A stretch of DNA of 64,000 bases, taken from assembly GCA_963761445.1 (NCBI GenBank), contig CAVXHV010000005.1, positions 2,604,001 through 2,668,000 on the forward strand. Direction: 5' to 3'. The translations under genes and the position numbers were made by a program. Below, piece by piece: positions 55,257-64,000 of the stretch. This DNA is from CAVXHV01 sp963761445. GTDB taxonomy: Bacteria; Planctomycetota; Planctomycetia; Isosphaerales; Isosphaeraceae. The notes beneath the pieces were generated by a model. It saw only the letters and a list, made by a program, of their open reading frames with translations, did not search any database and was not told where the DNA came from. Every line of letters begins with the position of its first letter. Position 1 is the first letter of the stretch.

Positions 55257-57914
55257 ATGAGCATGTTCTTTGCATATCTGCGCCGTGTGAGTCAGCGCAG
55301 TTCGCGGGCATCCCGACGTGGTTCGATAAGGGCCCGCCAGATCAGGCGGTGCGCCTTGTGGCCGGAACTCGAGGGCCTGGAAGAGCGGCTCACGCTGACC
55401 GCCGGCATTACCATCACCAATGCCTTCGTGGTCAGTGGGAACGACCAGCCCCAGAACGCTGTGAACGCCGGCCAAGGAATATTCATCCATGCTGACTTCA
55501 ACACGGACAATTTGCCGGTCAACGCCTCGTACGCCTTCAATTACGATGTGAACGGCCTCACGCTACACAGCAGCGACGTGACTCTTGGTGCCGGCCAGTC
55601 GGGGACGAATTCGTACTATGACTATTGGGGTGGCTTTATCGCCTCGCCCGGCACAAACCTGGTTACGGTCACTGTCGAATCGCAGCAGCCCGCGAAGGGT
55701 AATAGTGCCGGCTACAGCACGAGCACCTCCCTGAGCTTCAGCTTCAACGCCCTGTCACCCGCCGTGGGAAGCTTGTCCTACACGGTGTCCCAGATTCGCG
55801 CGGCCTATGGCATCAGCAGCATTCCCAACTTCAGTACCGGGCCGGCCGATGGCTTCGGGCAAACGATTGCCATCGTCGATGCTTTCAACGACCCTACTGT
55901 CATCACGGACCTTGACGACTTCGACGAATCGATGAATATGACGACAAACTCGAGCCCGACGCTGTACCAGCAGTACGGGCCTGCGTCGTCCTTCTTGACA
56001 GTGTTCAACCAGAGTGGCACCAACATCACGAGCGAGATCAGCAACAGCGGCTCCGGCCCTGTTCCACCTGTCGACCCGAGCGGGAGCTGGGAAGCGGAAG
56101 AAACGCTGGACGTGCAGTGGGCCCACGCGATCGCTCCGGGCGCCAAGATTGACGTGATTGAATCCACTGGCAGCGGTGATTTTCTCGGCCTCTTTGGCGG
56201 CGCGGCCACCGCTGCCAAATTGCCTGCGGTCACGGTGGTTTCGATGAGTTGGATCTGGGAGGAATCGAACTGGAGCGGAAGCAACGGGAGCGGCGAGCTG
56301 GCCTACGATTCGAGCCTTTTTGTGACGCCGAGCGGCCATCCCGGAATAACTTTCCTGGCGGCCACCGGTGATGGCGGAACCCCTGGCGGCTATCCTGCCT
56401 TCTCACCCAATGTGGTGGCCGTCGGCGCGTCGCAGCTCACCATGAACGGCGACACCTACGGCAGCGAAACCGCCTGGAGCTTCCCGACCCCGCGCGCTCT
56501 CGACAATGGCAGCGCCTCGTACTCCCAAACCGGTCCCTGGGCATCGCAATCGGGAGGCTTTAGCGGCACCTATAGCACTGCGGCAGCGGGGAGTACCAGC
56601 TCGGCGACATGGACGACGTCGCTTGACAACTCGGATTATGGCTGGCTCGGCGGTACCGAGGTGTCAGCAACCTGGGTGGCCAGCCCGAGCAACGCCACGA
56701 ACGCGACTTACAAGATCTACGATGGCAGCGCGGCGACCGGCACCTTGCTGGGAACGGTGACCGTGAATCAAACAAAAGCACCTGTCGGCACCAGTGACGG
56801 AAATACGCAGTTCCAGGAACTGGGCGATTATTACTCGCAGACCGGCAAGCTGACAGTCGTCCTGAGCGCACATTCCGCCAACGGGACCGTGGTCGCCGAC
56901 GCCGTTGGCATCGCCCCAGCCTGGGCGACCGCCGGTGGTCAGAGCCAGTATGAGCCCGAACCCTCGTACCAGCTCGGAGTCCAGAGTACAGGGTACCGCA
57001 CGACTCCCGACGTCTTGTTCAACGGCAGTATCAACAGCGGCGGATACTGTTTCCAGGACGGCGAAATTGGATACGACTACTTCGGAACCAGTTTGGCCAC
57101 TCCCTGCTGGGCAGGCCTGTTCGCCATCGCCGACCAGGGACGTGTGGCTGCCCACGAACCGCTCTTCAATAGTACGGCAAATCCGCAAGAAGCCCTGCAG
57201 GCTCTCTATAGCCTACCGCCCGGCGATTTCACTCAAATCACGACCGGCTACAACGGTTTGAGCCCCCTGCCCACCTACAACGAGGTCACCGGACTCGGCT
57301 CGCCGATTGCCAATCTCGTCATCCCCGCCTTGGTCTCATACGGTGTAGGTACCCACCTCGTGATAACTGCCCAGCCGCCCGCCACCGTCTCCGTGGGCAG
57401 TACCTTCGGGCTCAAGGTCGCCGTCCTGGACCAAAACGGCAACGCCGAGACTGACGATTACACCACGCAGGTGACCGTCTCGCTGCGCGTAGGCACCGGC
57501 CCGCTATTGGGAACGACCACGGTAACCGCCTCGGCAGGCGTCGCCACGTTCACCAACCTTTCCGTCGCGAGCCCCGGAACGATCATCCTCATAGTCACCG
57601 CCCCGGCCGTGTTCGACACCAACTCCGATCCCGTCACGGTCGACCCCGCTGTGTCCAGCATGCAGAACATGACGGCGCCCGGTACCGCCGCCCCTGGAAT
57701 GCCATTCGCGAGCGCCGTGCCGGCATTCGAAACCGGCAACAACTTTGCGATCGGCACTCTGGGAACGGTCTACTTCACCAGTTTTGGTAGCGGCACGTCC
57801 TCACCGAGCGTCTCCACTTTCACCAATGGCGCGGGCTCAGCGAACATCTTCGGCAATGCCGCGACCCTGCGGAAGAGCAACACCCAGTCGATCACGGCAT
57901 ACGACGTTCTTTGA
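55257..57914 (+). CDS. Sedolisin-family (S53) serine-carboxyl protease, surface type
   Basis: About 885 residues. The N-terminus has an Arg/Ser-rich stretch and LEGLEERLTLT, the planctomycete LExRL surface motif. The catalytic Glu and Asp are in EAEETLDVQWAHAIAPGA, the oxyanion Asp in ATGDGGTPGGYPAFSP, the Ser in YDYFGTSLATPCWAG; TGLGSP near the end of the domain is also typical. A large insert (about residues 420-570) and a C-terminal Ig-like domain (LVITAQPPATVSVGSTFGL) follow. Start 55257 (MSMFFAYLRR) lacks a clear ribosome-binding site. Acts outside the cell, probably at low pH. Confidence 0.85.
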   Translation: MSMFFAYLRRVSQRSSRASRRGSIRARQIRRCALWPELEGLEERLTLTAGITITNAFVVSGNDQPQNAVNAGQGIFIHADFNTDNLPVNASYAFNYDVNGLTLHSSDVTLGAGQSGTNSYYDYWGGFIASPGTNLVTVTVESQQPAKGNSAGYSTSTSLSFSFNALSPAVGSLSYTVSQIRAAYGISSIPNFSTGPADGFGQTIAIVDAFNDPTVITDLDDFDESMNMTTNSSPTLYQQYGPASSFLTVFNQSGTNITSEISNSGSGPVPPVDPSGSWEAEETLDVQWAHAIAPGAKIDVIESTGSGDFLGLFGGAATAAKLPAVTVVSMSWIWEESNWSGSNGSGELAYDSSLFVTPSGHPGITFLAATGDGGTPGGYPAFSPNVVAVGASQLTMNGDTYGSETAWSFPTPRALDNGSASYSQTGPWASQSGGFSGTYSTAAAGSTSSATWTTSLDNSDYGWLGGTEVSATWVASPSNATNATYKIYDGSAATGTLLGTVTVNQTKAPVGTSDGNTQFQELGDYYSQTGKLTVVLSAHSANGTVVADAVGIAPAWATAGGQSQYEPEPSYQLGVQSTGYRTTPDVLFNGSINSGGYCFQDGEIGYDYFGTSLATPCWAGLFAIADQGRVAAHEPLFNSTANPQEALQALYSLPPGDFTQITTGYNGLSPLPTYNEVTGLGSPIANLVIPALVSYGVGTHLVITAQPPATVSVGSTFGLKVAVLDQNGNAETDDYTTQVTVSLRVGTGPLLGTTTVTASAGVATFTNLSVASPGTIILIVTAPAVFDTNSDPVTVDPAVSSMQNMTAPGTAAPGMPFASAVPAFETGNNFAIGTLGTVYFTSFGSGTSSPSVSTFTNGAGSANIFGNAATLRKSNTQSITAYDVL

Positions 57915-57962
57915 GTCGTGACGGGACTGAGATCGTCGGCACGGCCCAGGCAAATGCTCCCG

Positions 57963-57995
57963 TGTAGCAGGCACACGCCGTGTGCCGTCCGCTGA
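57963..57995 (+). repeat. Palindromic dispersed repeat P1, copy C
   Basis: One base differs from copies A and B. It starts 49 bases after the S53 stop. Confidence 0.8.
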
Positions 57996-58147
57996 GAGTT
58001 CCGCACGGATGGCACTTACAAGTGCAGCAAACGCCCCATCCCCGAATTGCCAAAGCCCATTCGTATCCGTCCTTCCCGCCGCACCGCCGCCGCGGATACA
58101 CTGATCCCGTCGAACCAGAATCAATGGTTCATCGTCCCGGTGACCAT

Positions 58148-58879
58148 ATGCCCAATCAACCCGAGCCAATCCCGCGCCCCAGGCGACGATTTCTGCGCTT
58201 CAGCATCCGCGGCCTGATCGTGCTGGTGCTCGTGATCGGCGGCGCCCTGGGATGGCTGGTCAGAAGCGCACGCGACCAGCGCGGCGCGGCCGCCACGATC
58301 ATGGCCGCCGGCGGCATCGTCCAGTACAACTGGGAATGGCGCAACGGCAAGTCTTATCCAGCCGCGAAACCGTGGGTGCCCGACTGGCTCGTGGATCGCA
58401 TCGGAATTGACTATTTCGGTCACGTCACCCAGGTCGCGTTCTATGGAGGTGGCGCGGAAGCGGATTCGCATCTCACACACGTCGCGCGTCTCGCACAACT
58501 CGAGCGGCTGAGTCTCACAGGTTCGCCGATCAGCGACGCCGGACTGGCCCATCTGAGCAATTTGACAAGCCTCTCGCGGCTCGACATCGACTACACTCCC
58601 ATCACGAACGCCGGGCTGGTGCATCTCACGGGCCTGACTCGCCTCTCTGTGCTCGTCTTGAACGGCACACACGTCACCGACACCGGCCTGGAGCATTTGA
58701 AAAGCCTGGCCAGCCTCACCGAGCTCAATCTCGCCGGCACCCAGGTCACCGACGCCGGGCTGGCGCACCTGAAGGGTCTGCGACGCCTCACTACGCTGAA
58801 CGTCGTGAGGACCCAGGTCACCGACGCCGGAGCGCAATCGCTCAAGCAGGCTTTGCCGGGGCTCACGATCTATCGATGA
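58148..58879 (+). CDS. LRR-family membrane protein, copy 11 (about 5 repeats)
   Basis: 243 residues, intact: RRRFLRFSIRGLI, helix VLVLVIGGALGWLV, RSARDQRGAAATIMAAGG, QYNWEWRNG, PDWLVDRIGIDYFGHV, five repeats, cap ALPGLTIYR. ATG 58148 starts at the same place as in other members; no strong ribosome-binding site. Confidence 0.82.
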   Translation: MPNQPEPIPRPRRRFLRFSIRGLIVLVLVIGGALGWLVRSARDQRGAAATIMAAGGIVQYNWEWRNGKSYPAAKPWVPDWLVDRIGIDYFGHVTQVAFYGGGAEADSHLTHVARLAQLERLSLTGSPISDAGLAHLSNLTSLSRLDIDYTPITNAGLVHLTGLTRLSVLVLNGTHVTDTGLEHLKSLASLTELNLAGTQVTDAGLAHLKGLRRLTTLNVVRTQVTDAGAQSLKQALPGLTIYR

Positions 58880-58891
58880 CGTACCAACCCC

Positions 58892-59230
58892 TCACTGCAT
58901 CGTCCGCGCCGACGGAAATCCCATGTCGCCGCCGCGGTGCGTCGTCACCGCGTCGATGTCGCTGGCCGATTGCACAGACAGCAACCCACGACTGAACCCG
59001 CCGCTGCGTGCGACTCGGTGACCGGCGTCGGAGACGACGTAAAACGCCGCCGCCGACGGGCTGTTTGCAGAACCGCTCCCCCGCCGCTCCTGGCACCACT
59101 CCCAGCCGTTTCCGTGCATGTCGAACAGGCCGAAGTCATTCGGGCGAAGAGTCCCCACCGGATGCAGTCGGCTCGATGAGTTCACGACGCACCACGTATA
59201 CTTGGCGACGAGGAGATCCGCATCGCTCAT
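58892..59230 (-). pseudogene. C-terminal fragment of a formylglycine-generating-enzyme (SUMF1) domain
   Basis: LVAKYTWCVVNSSSRLHPVG, LRPNDFGLFDMHGNGWEWCQ and RSGGFSRGLLSVQSAS match the end of FGE-sulfatase domains. GNGWEW replaces GNVWEW and the RGGS block reads RSGG. The first two thirds of the domain are missing and a LRR gene lies where they should be. Confidence 0.65.
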
Positions 59231-59342
59231 GGTCAACCCGCGAGAAGACAGTGGCGTCGGCTTGAAACTCGGATTATAGCCGCAGCCCTCGAGCCTCGCC
59301 ATCGCCGGGCTTGTCGCGCCCGAGCCGATCGCCCGATACTGA

Positions 59343-59375
59343 TGTAGCAGGCACACTCCATGTGCCGCCCGCGCT
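59343..59375 (+). repeat. Palindromic dispersed repeat P1, copy D (degraded)
   Basis: TGTAGCAGGCACACTCCATG: the palindrome arms are kept (GGCACAC/TGTGCC) with changes in the centre and 3' part. Confidence 0.65.
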
Positions 59376-59488
59376 GCTGAAGTCCGGTGCGTCTGCCACT
59401 CACGGCGGACTGATGGGTTGACGGGTTTTCGTAGGGTCCGCCTCGACCGTCCCATTGCTCGTTTTGCATAGCCCCCGCTTGCCAGAGG

Positions 59489-60019
59489 TTGCCATGTCTG
59501 ATCTCGGCAAACCAGACCCCGCTTTCGAAACCCCCCCGGCGCCAACAACCCCGATTGAGCATCGCCAGCCTGATCACCCTCGTCCTCGTGCTCGGCCTGT
59601 GGCTGGGCTGGTTCGTCCGCAGCGCCCGCTTCCAGCGCGACGCGGTGGCAGCCATCACCAAAGCCAAGGGCGAGGTGCTTTACGACTGGGAGTGCAGAAA
59701 CGGCCACTGGATTCCGCATGGCACGCCCTGGGCACCGCGTTGGCTTGTGGACGCAATCGGCGTCGATCACTTCGGCAACGTTGTGTACGTCCGCATTCCA
59801 GGTCCCTCCGAAGCGGAGTTATCCCACATCGGAAATCTCGTTCAGCTCCGAACTCTGGTCATTACCAACAAGCTCGATCTGACCGACTCGGGCCTTGCCC
59901 ATCTGAAGCGCCTCAAAAATCTCCGAACGCTCGAGCTCCGCGGTGTCTCGCGCTCCGGTCGCTCCGTCAGAGAGCTCGAGCCGACTATGCCATATCTAGT
60001 CATAAACTTGGGATATTGA
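59489..60019 (+). CDS. LRR-family membrane protein, copy 12, short
   Basis: SIASLITLVLVLGLWLGWFV helix, RSARFQRDAVAAITKAKG, LYDWECRNG, PRWLVDAIGVDHFGNV and two repeats. The frame is open from TTG 59489, but the natural start is probably ATG 59494 (MSDLGKPDPAFE) in the next frame, joined through the C7 run at about 59527-59533. Ends early after TDSGLAHLKRL. Confidence 0.65.
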   Translation: MPCLISANQTPLSKPPRRQQPRLSIASLITLVLVLGLWLGWFVRSARFQRDAVAAITKAKGEVLYDWECRNGHWIPHGTPWAPRWLVDAIGVDHFGNVVYVRIPGPSEAELSHIGNLVQLRTLVITNKLDLTDSGLAHLKRLKNLRTLELRGVSRSGRSVRELEPTMPYLVINLGY

Positions 60020-60175
60020 AATGTGACGTAGCACGCGCCCAGCAGAGCGCCGCAGCGCCAATGCCAACCTCGCCTTCCGATCCGTGTTCGATCCGTGGCT
60101 AAATGCTATTCTCTTTCATATCAATCGTATCGGAATTGTGGCTTCTCCCCACGATAACCGCGGCGCCCATTCACC

Positions 60176-61048
60176 ATGGCTCCCAAATCGGTCACGCATC
60201 CCTGGCGCCGCTACCTGCGCCTCAGTGTGCGTGGCCTGATCCTGATTGTGCTCGTCGTCGGTGCGTGGCTCGGTTGGCTTGTCCGCAGCGCCCGAATCCA
60301 ACGTCAAGCAGTGGCGGTCATGCAAAAATCCGGTGCCTGGGTCGAATACGATTGGGAGTGGAGCAATGATGACTGGCGGCCGGGTGCAACGCCCCAGGCG
60401 CCACAGTGGCTGGTTGACCGCGTCGGAGTCGATTATTTCGGCCACGTTGCGAGCGTCAATCTCTTCTGGTCATCTACAGCCGCATCAAACACGATGATGG
60501 CAGAGGTCGGGCGCCTATCCCGGCTACAGCGATTGGATATCCAAGGAACCACAGTCAGCGACGCCGCACTCGCAAATCTGGAAGGCCAATCGAGGCTGTC
60601 CATTCTCAACCTCGGCAGCACGCCGGCCGGTGACGCCGGCCTGGCGCATTTGGCGGGCCTGAAGCAGCTCTCCATGCTTGTCCTGAACAATACCACAATC
60701 ACAGACGCCGGGTTGGAGCACCTGAAAGGGCTAACGAATCTCAAGTACCTCGACCTTCGCGATACCAAGGTCACGAGCGCCGGCCTGGTGCATCTGAAAG
60801 GCCTTGTGCAGCTCTCCGAGCTCGCTCTCGGCGGCACTCGGGTGACTTCTGACGGGCTGGCTCACTTGAAGGGTCTTCCGAACCTCTCAGTTCTCTACCT
60901 CGCCGACACTTCGGTCACTGACGCCGGGCTCGCCCACCTGAAGGGGCTGACCAATCTCTCGATACTCGTGCTCATTAATACGCGGGTCTCTGAAGCGGGA
61001 ATCAAAGACCTAAATCAAGCTCTGCCGAAACTGACGATCAGGCGCTGA
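60176..61048 (+). CDS. LRR-family membrane protein, copy 13 (about 7 repeats)
   Basis: 290 residues, intact: HPWRRYLRLSVRGLI, helix LIVLVVGAWLGWLV, RSARIQRQAVAVMQKSG, EYDWEWSND, PQWLVDRVGVDYFGHV, seven repeats (VTSAGLVHLKG type), cap ALPKLTIRR. Confidence 0.85.
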   Translation: MAPKSVTHPWRRYLRLSVRGLILIVLVVGAWLGWLVRSARIQRQAVAVMQKSGAWVEYDWEWSNDDWRPGATPQAPQWLVDRVGVDYFGHVASVNLFWSSTAASNTMMAEVGRLSRLQRLDIQGTTVSDAALANLEGQSRLSILNLGSTPAGDAGLAHLAGLKQLSMLVLNNTTITDAGLEHLKGLTNLKYLDLRDTKVTSAGLVHLKGLVQLSELALGGTRVTSDGLAHLKGLPNLSVLYLADTSVTDAGLAHLKGLTNLSILVLINTRVSEAGIKDLNQALPKLTIRR

Positions 61049-61085
61049 TCTCATCGGCTTCCTCCCACGAAGACTGGGGCGCACA

Positions 61086-61983
61086 TTGGTCGTGATTTCC
61101 CAACCCGTCAGCCATCCGTGGCGTCGCTACCTGCGTTGCAGCATGCGCGGCCAGATCGTGCTCGTACTGGCGATCGGCGCCGGGCTGGGCTGGTTCGTCC
61201 GCAGCGCGCGAATCCAGCACGAGGCGGTCGTGGCGCTCGAGAAGACCGGAGCCAGCGTCGTCTATACGTCGCAAGCGCGTAAAATGTATTCCAAAGGAAA
61301 ATCTCGTGCGCCGGGATGGCTCGTGAATCTCATCGGAATCGATTACATCGACCACATCGTCGCCGTCCACTTCAGTGGCATCGCTTCCGACAGAGAGATG
61401 ACCTATCTCGGGTGTCTCACGGCGCTGGAGAAATTGCACATCGAAGGATTGGACGTCACGGACTCAGGATTTGCTGAGCTCCGTGGTCTGACCAGCCTTC
61501 ACGTGCTGTCACTGCCGGGGGCGCAGGTTACAGACAAAAGGCTGGCGCAGTTGAACGGCATGACGAATCTCTCCGAGCTTGAGCTCCACGGTGCTCAAAT
61601 CACCGGCGCCGGTCTGGCGCACCTGAGCGGTTTGATCAACCTCACGAACCTCGACTTGAGCGGCAGCGAGGTCTCCGACGCCGGACTGGCGAATCTAGAG
61701 CCGCATGACCCGCCTATCCATCCTCAACCTGAGCAACACGCGGGTGAGCGACGCCGGGCTGGCGCATCTGATGGGGTTAGCCAGCCTCACGAAGCTCTTC
61801 TTGAACGGCACGCGCGTCACCAACGCTGGGCTTTTGCACTTGAAGACGCTGGGCAACCTCAAGGAGCTCGATCTCGGTGGCACTCTGGCGACCGCGGATG
61901 GAATGAAAAAGCTAAACCAAACTCTGCCGATGCTGTTGATCATGCGTTACCCATCCGTACCACCGCCGCGCGACATGCGATAG
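61086..61983 (+). CDS. LRR-family membrane protein, copy 14, frame broken
   Basis: HPWRRYLRCSMRGQIVLVLA start, RSARIQHEAVVALEKTG, PGWLVNLIGIDYIDHI, then about eight repeats. The frame changes near 61703, where one extra C separates LANLE from MTRLSILNLSNTRVSDAG; the rest runs to 61983. TTG 61086 or GTG 61092 is the likely start. Confidence 0.75.
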
Positions 61984-62031
61984 ACTGACCGATCAAGGCC
62001 TAATCAAACGGCCGACCTCCCCGAGGCCGGA

Positions 62032-63117
62032 ATGTCCATCCAGCCGCAAACCGTCTCCCGTCCCTGGCGCCGTTATCTGCGCATCAGCCTGCGCGGCCTG
62101 ATCATCCTCGTGCTGTTGATCGGCTGCTGGCTTGGCTGGATCGTGCGCAGCGCAAGAATCCGGCGCGACGCCGTGGCGGCGATCATGAAACTGGACGGTT
62201 ACGCCTTCCACGACTGGGAGTTGAAGAACGGCAAACTCATCGACGGCGCCATGCCTTGGGCACCGCGGTGGCTTGTAGACGCCATCGGTGTCGATTACTT
62301 CGGCGACGTCGTGTTCGTCGTTATACCGACTGCTTCCAACGACGCATCATTCCACGTCGGCCGGCTCCACCAGGTTCGAGAGCTCGTCATCCTCGACGAG
62401 TCAGCAATGACCGACACCGGCCTCGCCCATCTGGAGCGCCTGACAAAGCTCGCGAACCTCGACCTCAGCGGCACTCGGGTCACAAGCGCGGGCCTGGCCA
62501 ACCTGGCCGGGATGGAGCACCTGACCTATCTCTGGCTTTCCAGCACTCTCGTCTCCGACGCGGGGCTCGCGCATCTGAAGAATCTGACCAATCTCTCAGT
62601 GCTCGATCTGAAACACACCGGCGTCTCCGACGAGGGACTGGCGTCGCTGGAACGGCTGACCAAACTCACCGACCTTGACTTGCGCTACGACCAGATTACG
62701 AGCAACGGGTTGGTCCACCTGAAGCGGCTCACGAAGCTCACCCGGCTCCATCTCAGTTTTACCGAGGTCAGCGACGCCGGCCTGCCGCACCTCGCAAATC
62801 TCAGCAATCTGGAGCGTCTCGATCTAGCCGGTACGACGGTCTCGGACGCGGGGCTGCCGCATCTGAAGGGTCTCACCAAGCTCGTGGAGCTCGACCTGGG
62901 AAGCGCCCGCATCACAAATGCCGGGCTCGCGCAGTTGAAAACCCTGACCGGCCTCCGGAAACTCTATCTCATCGGTACGAAGGTGAATGACGTGGGGATA
63001 GCCCAGCTCAAGCAAGCGCTTCCCGGCCTGCAAATTTTTCGCCAACTCGTCGCAACTTCCAATCCGCATTCGATGCGTGTTCCATTAGTGACTAGAATCT
63101 CTTTCCTTCGATCTTGA
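62032..63117 (+). CDS. LRR-family membrane protein, copy 15 (about 9 repeats)
   Basis: 361 residues, intact: RPWRRYLRISLRGLIILVLL, RSARIRRDAVAAIMKLDG, HDWELKNG, PRWLVDAIGVDYFGDV, nine repeats, cap ALPGLQIFR and an extra 22-residue tail. The leader CCGACCTCCCCGAGGCCGGA precedes ATG 62032, the same type as at 33600. Confidence 0.85.
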   Translation: MSIQPQTVSRPWRRYLRISLRGLIILVLLIGCWLGWIVRSARIRRDAVAAIMKLDGYAFHDWELKNGKLIDGAMPWAPRWLVDAIGVDYFGDVVFVVIPTASNDASFHVGRLHQVRELVILDESAMTDTGLAHLERLTKLANLDLSGTRVTSAGLANLAGMEHLTYLWLSSTLVSDAGLAHLKNLTNLSVLDLKHTGVSDEGLASLERLTKLTDLDLRYDQITSNGLVHLKRLTKLTRLHLSFTEVSDAGLPHLANLSNLERLDLAGTTVSDAGLPHLKGLTKLVELDLGSARITNAGLAQLKTLTGLRKLYLIGTKVNDVGIAQLKQALPGLQIFRQLVATSNPHSMRVPLVTRISFLRS

Positions 63118-63167
63118 TCGAATCCAATGAGACGACGCGTTGATGTCGCCGGGCAGGCAAACTCCGA

Positions 63168-63497
63168 ATGTCGCGCTTTCGCTTCCGATTCCGCACAATC
63201 CTGATCGCCATCGCGCTTCTCGCCGTCTTGATGGGCGCAACCAAGCTCCTCGCGCGCCACTTCGGCGTGGCCCTCACGTCGATCAGAATCGACGGATCGA
63301 ACCTGGTGATCTTGCTTGACCTGGAGCCCGGAAAATGGGATCCCGACTTCCCTGGCCCCGGCAATCTCATCTTCTATCACCATATCTACTTCATCATCCC
63401 TCTGACCGCCATCCTCGTCCTCATCGCGCTCATCACCGCCCTCGTGGCTCTCGCCAACTACGTCCGCCGCAAGCTCAGGCGTACCCGCAAGCCGTAG
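63168..63497 (+). CDS. Small membrane protein, RFRFRT type
   Basis: 109 residues: MSRFRFRFRTILIAIALLAV, hydrophilic middle, second long helix (IIPLTAILVLIALITALVAL) and a basic end RRKLRRTRKP. Same N-terminal pattern as the cassette cargo at 19.9-36.5 kb, here outside the array. Confidence 0.6.
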   Translation: MSRFRFRFRTILIAIALLAVLMGATKLLARHFGVALTSIRIDGSNLVILLDLEPGKWDPDFPGPGNLIFYHHIYFIIPLTAILVLIALITALVALANYVRRKLRRTRKP

Positions 63498-63575
63498 GGT
63501 CCGCCCACGCACCCATGCGCAGGTCACATGGCTCCGGCCACGATCGCTCGCTGAGGTTCTCGACCCGACCCGATT

Positions 63576-64000
63576 TCACCCCTCCGCCCCACATCGCCGA
63601 ACTCGAACCCGTCTCGCCCGCCGCAAACAACCCGCCACGCCCAGCGCCTCCAGCGCCCAGAAGCACCGCCGACGCCGGCTCCGGTACAGACTGCAGGTTG
63701 ATCGTCCCCTGGAAGATGTTCGTCCCGCCGGGTGGGCCGGCCAGAGTGAATTCACCGTCGGTAAACTTGCTCAAATCCAAGCTCGTCGGCAGCGCCGTGG
63801 AGGAGAAAACCGTTCCCGTCGTGTCGCGGACCCCGAACGAGGCCAGCGTCGCTGATCCTCCCACATTCACATACGCCGTCGCCGCGAACACATCAGAAGT
63901 CCCCATGAAATGGTATGCGACCGTCAGTTGCTCCGTGTCGCCTAGCTCGGCAGTGTACGTCTTCCCGCCGACCGTGAGTGTGATCCCCAATCCCGACGCA
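63576..64000 (-). CDS. PEP-CTERM sorting-domain protein, partial, frame broken at the signal
   Basis: Beta-rich secreted region (LTVAYHFMGTSDVFAATAYV, FTLAGPPGGTNIFQGTINLQ) and a C-terminal VPEPASAVLL. The straight frame then loses the helix; dropping one G near 63683 gives ALEALGVAGCLRRARRVRVR and a stop at 63576, a proper PEP-CTERM helix plus Arg tail for exosortase. The gene continues beyond the right edge. Confidence 0.78.

Overview
The window looks like a piece of a planctomycete chromosome, most like the Isosphaeraceae and relatives (inference from family content, not a database match). The signs are a large paralogous set of membrane-anchored leucine-rich-repeat (LRR) proteins, many small proteins that start with an RFRIRT-type segment and one membrane helix, a PEP-CTERM protein, a surface protease with an LExRL-type N-terminal motif, a small Lys/Ala-rich H1-like protein, and long GC-rich antisense frames.

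Layout. 1-18.9 kb is a housekeeping block: an exopolysaccharide-export lipoprotein, a tyrosine-phosphatase-like protein, a NamZ-type cell-wall hydrolase beside an M28-like membrane protein, aspS, a thiolase, an orphan Phd-type antitoxin, DedA, ExbD/ExbB, ilvC with ilvN, a Gld-like ABC system (DUF4340 protein, fused permease/GldG, ATPase) and a tRNA-Arg(ACG). 19.7-36.5 kb is an accessory array in which one degenerate chimeric gene (N-terminal NGRRYYY segment, C-terminal winged-helix-like segment) recurs about a dozen times, alternating with small, mutually different membrane proteins. A DarT/DarG toxin-antitoxin pair, two members of an unnamed family, a pentapeptide-repeat protein and LRR genes are lodged in it. 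36.8-46.4 kb holds an AbiEi antitoxin whose toxin has been replaced by LRR sequence, a HEPN-type pair and a tandem series of LRR genes with copied leaders and 3' flanks. 46.9-55 kb carries secreted proteins, a Uma2 nuclease-like protein, a Spy-like His-rich protein, a probable SLOG/2TM conflict protein, a VOC protein and an ICMT-like methyltransferase. 55.2-64 kb has a sedolisin (S53) protease between two palindromic repeats, five more LRR genes, a fragment of a formylglycine-generating-enzyme domain and the end of a PEP-CTERM gene.

At least sixteen genes with clear families are split by single-base frame breaks, including aspS, which should be essential. Several breaks lie in short homopolymers. 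The simplest reading is residual consensus error in the assembly. I therefore give such genes as one feature across the break and call only the repeat copies with several lesions pseudogenes.

How the parts fit. The LRR and cassette regions look like a recombination-driven expansion zone: conserved 5' and 3' blocks bracket different cargo, junctions fall at short shared sequences, and toxin-antitoxin or defence genes sit inside, some already partly overwritten by the repeats.
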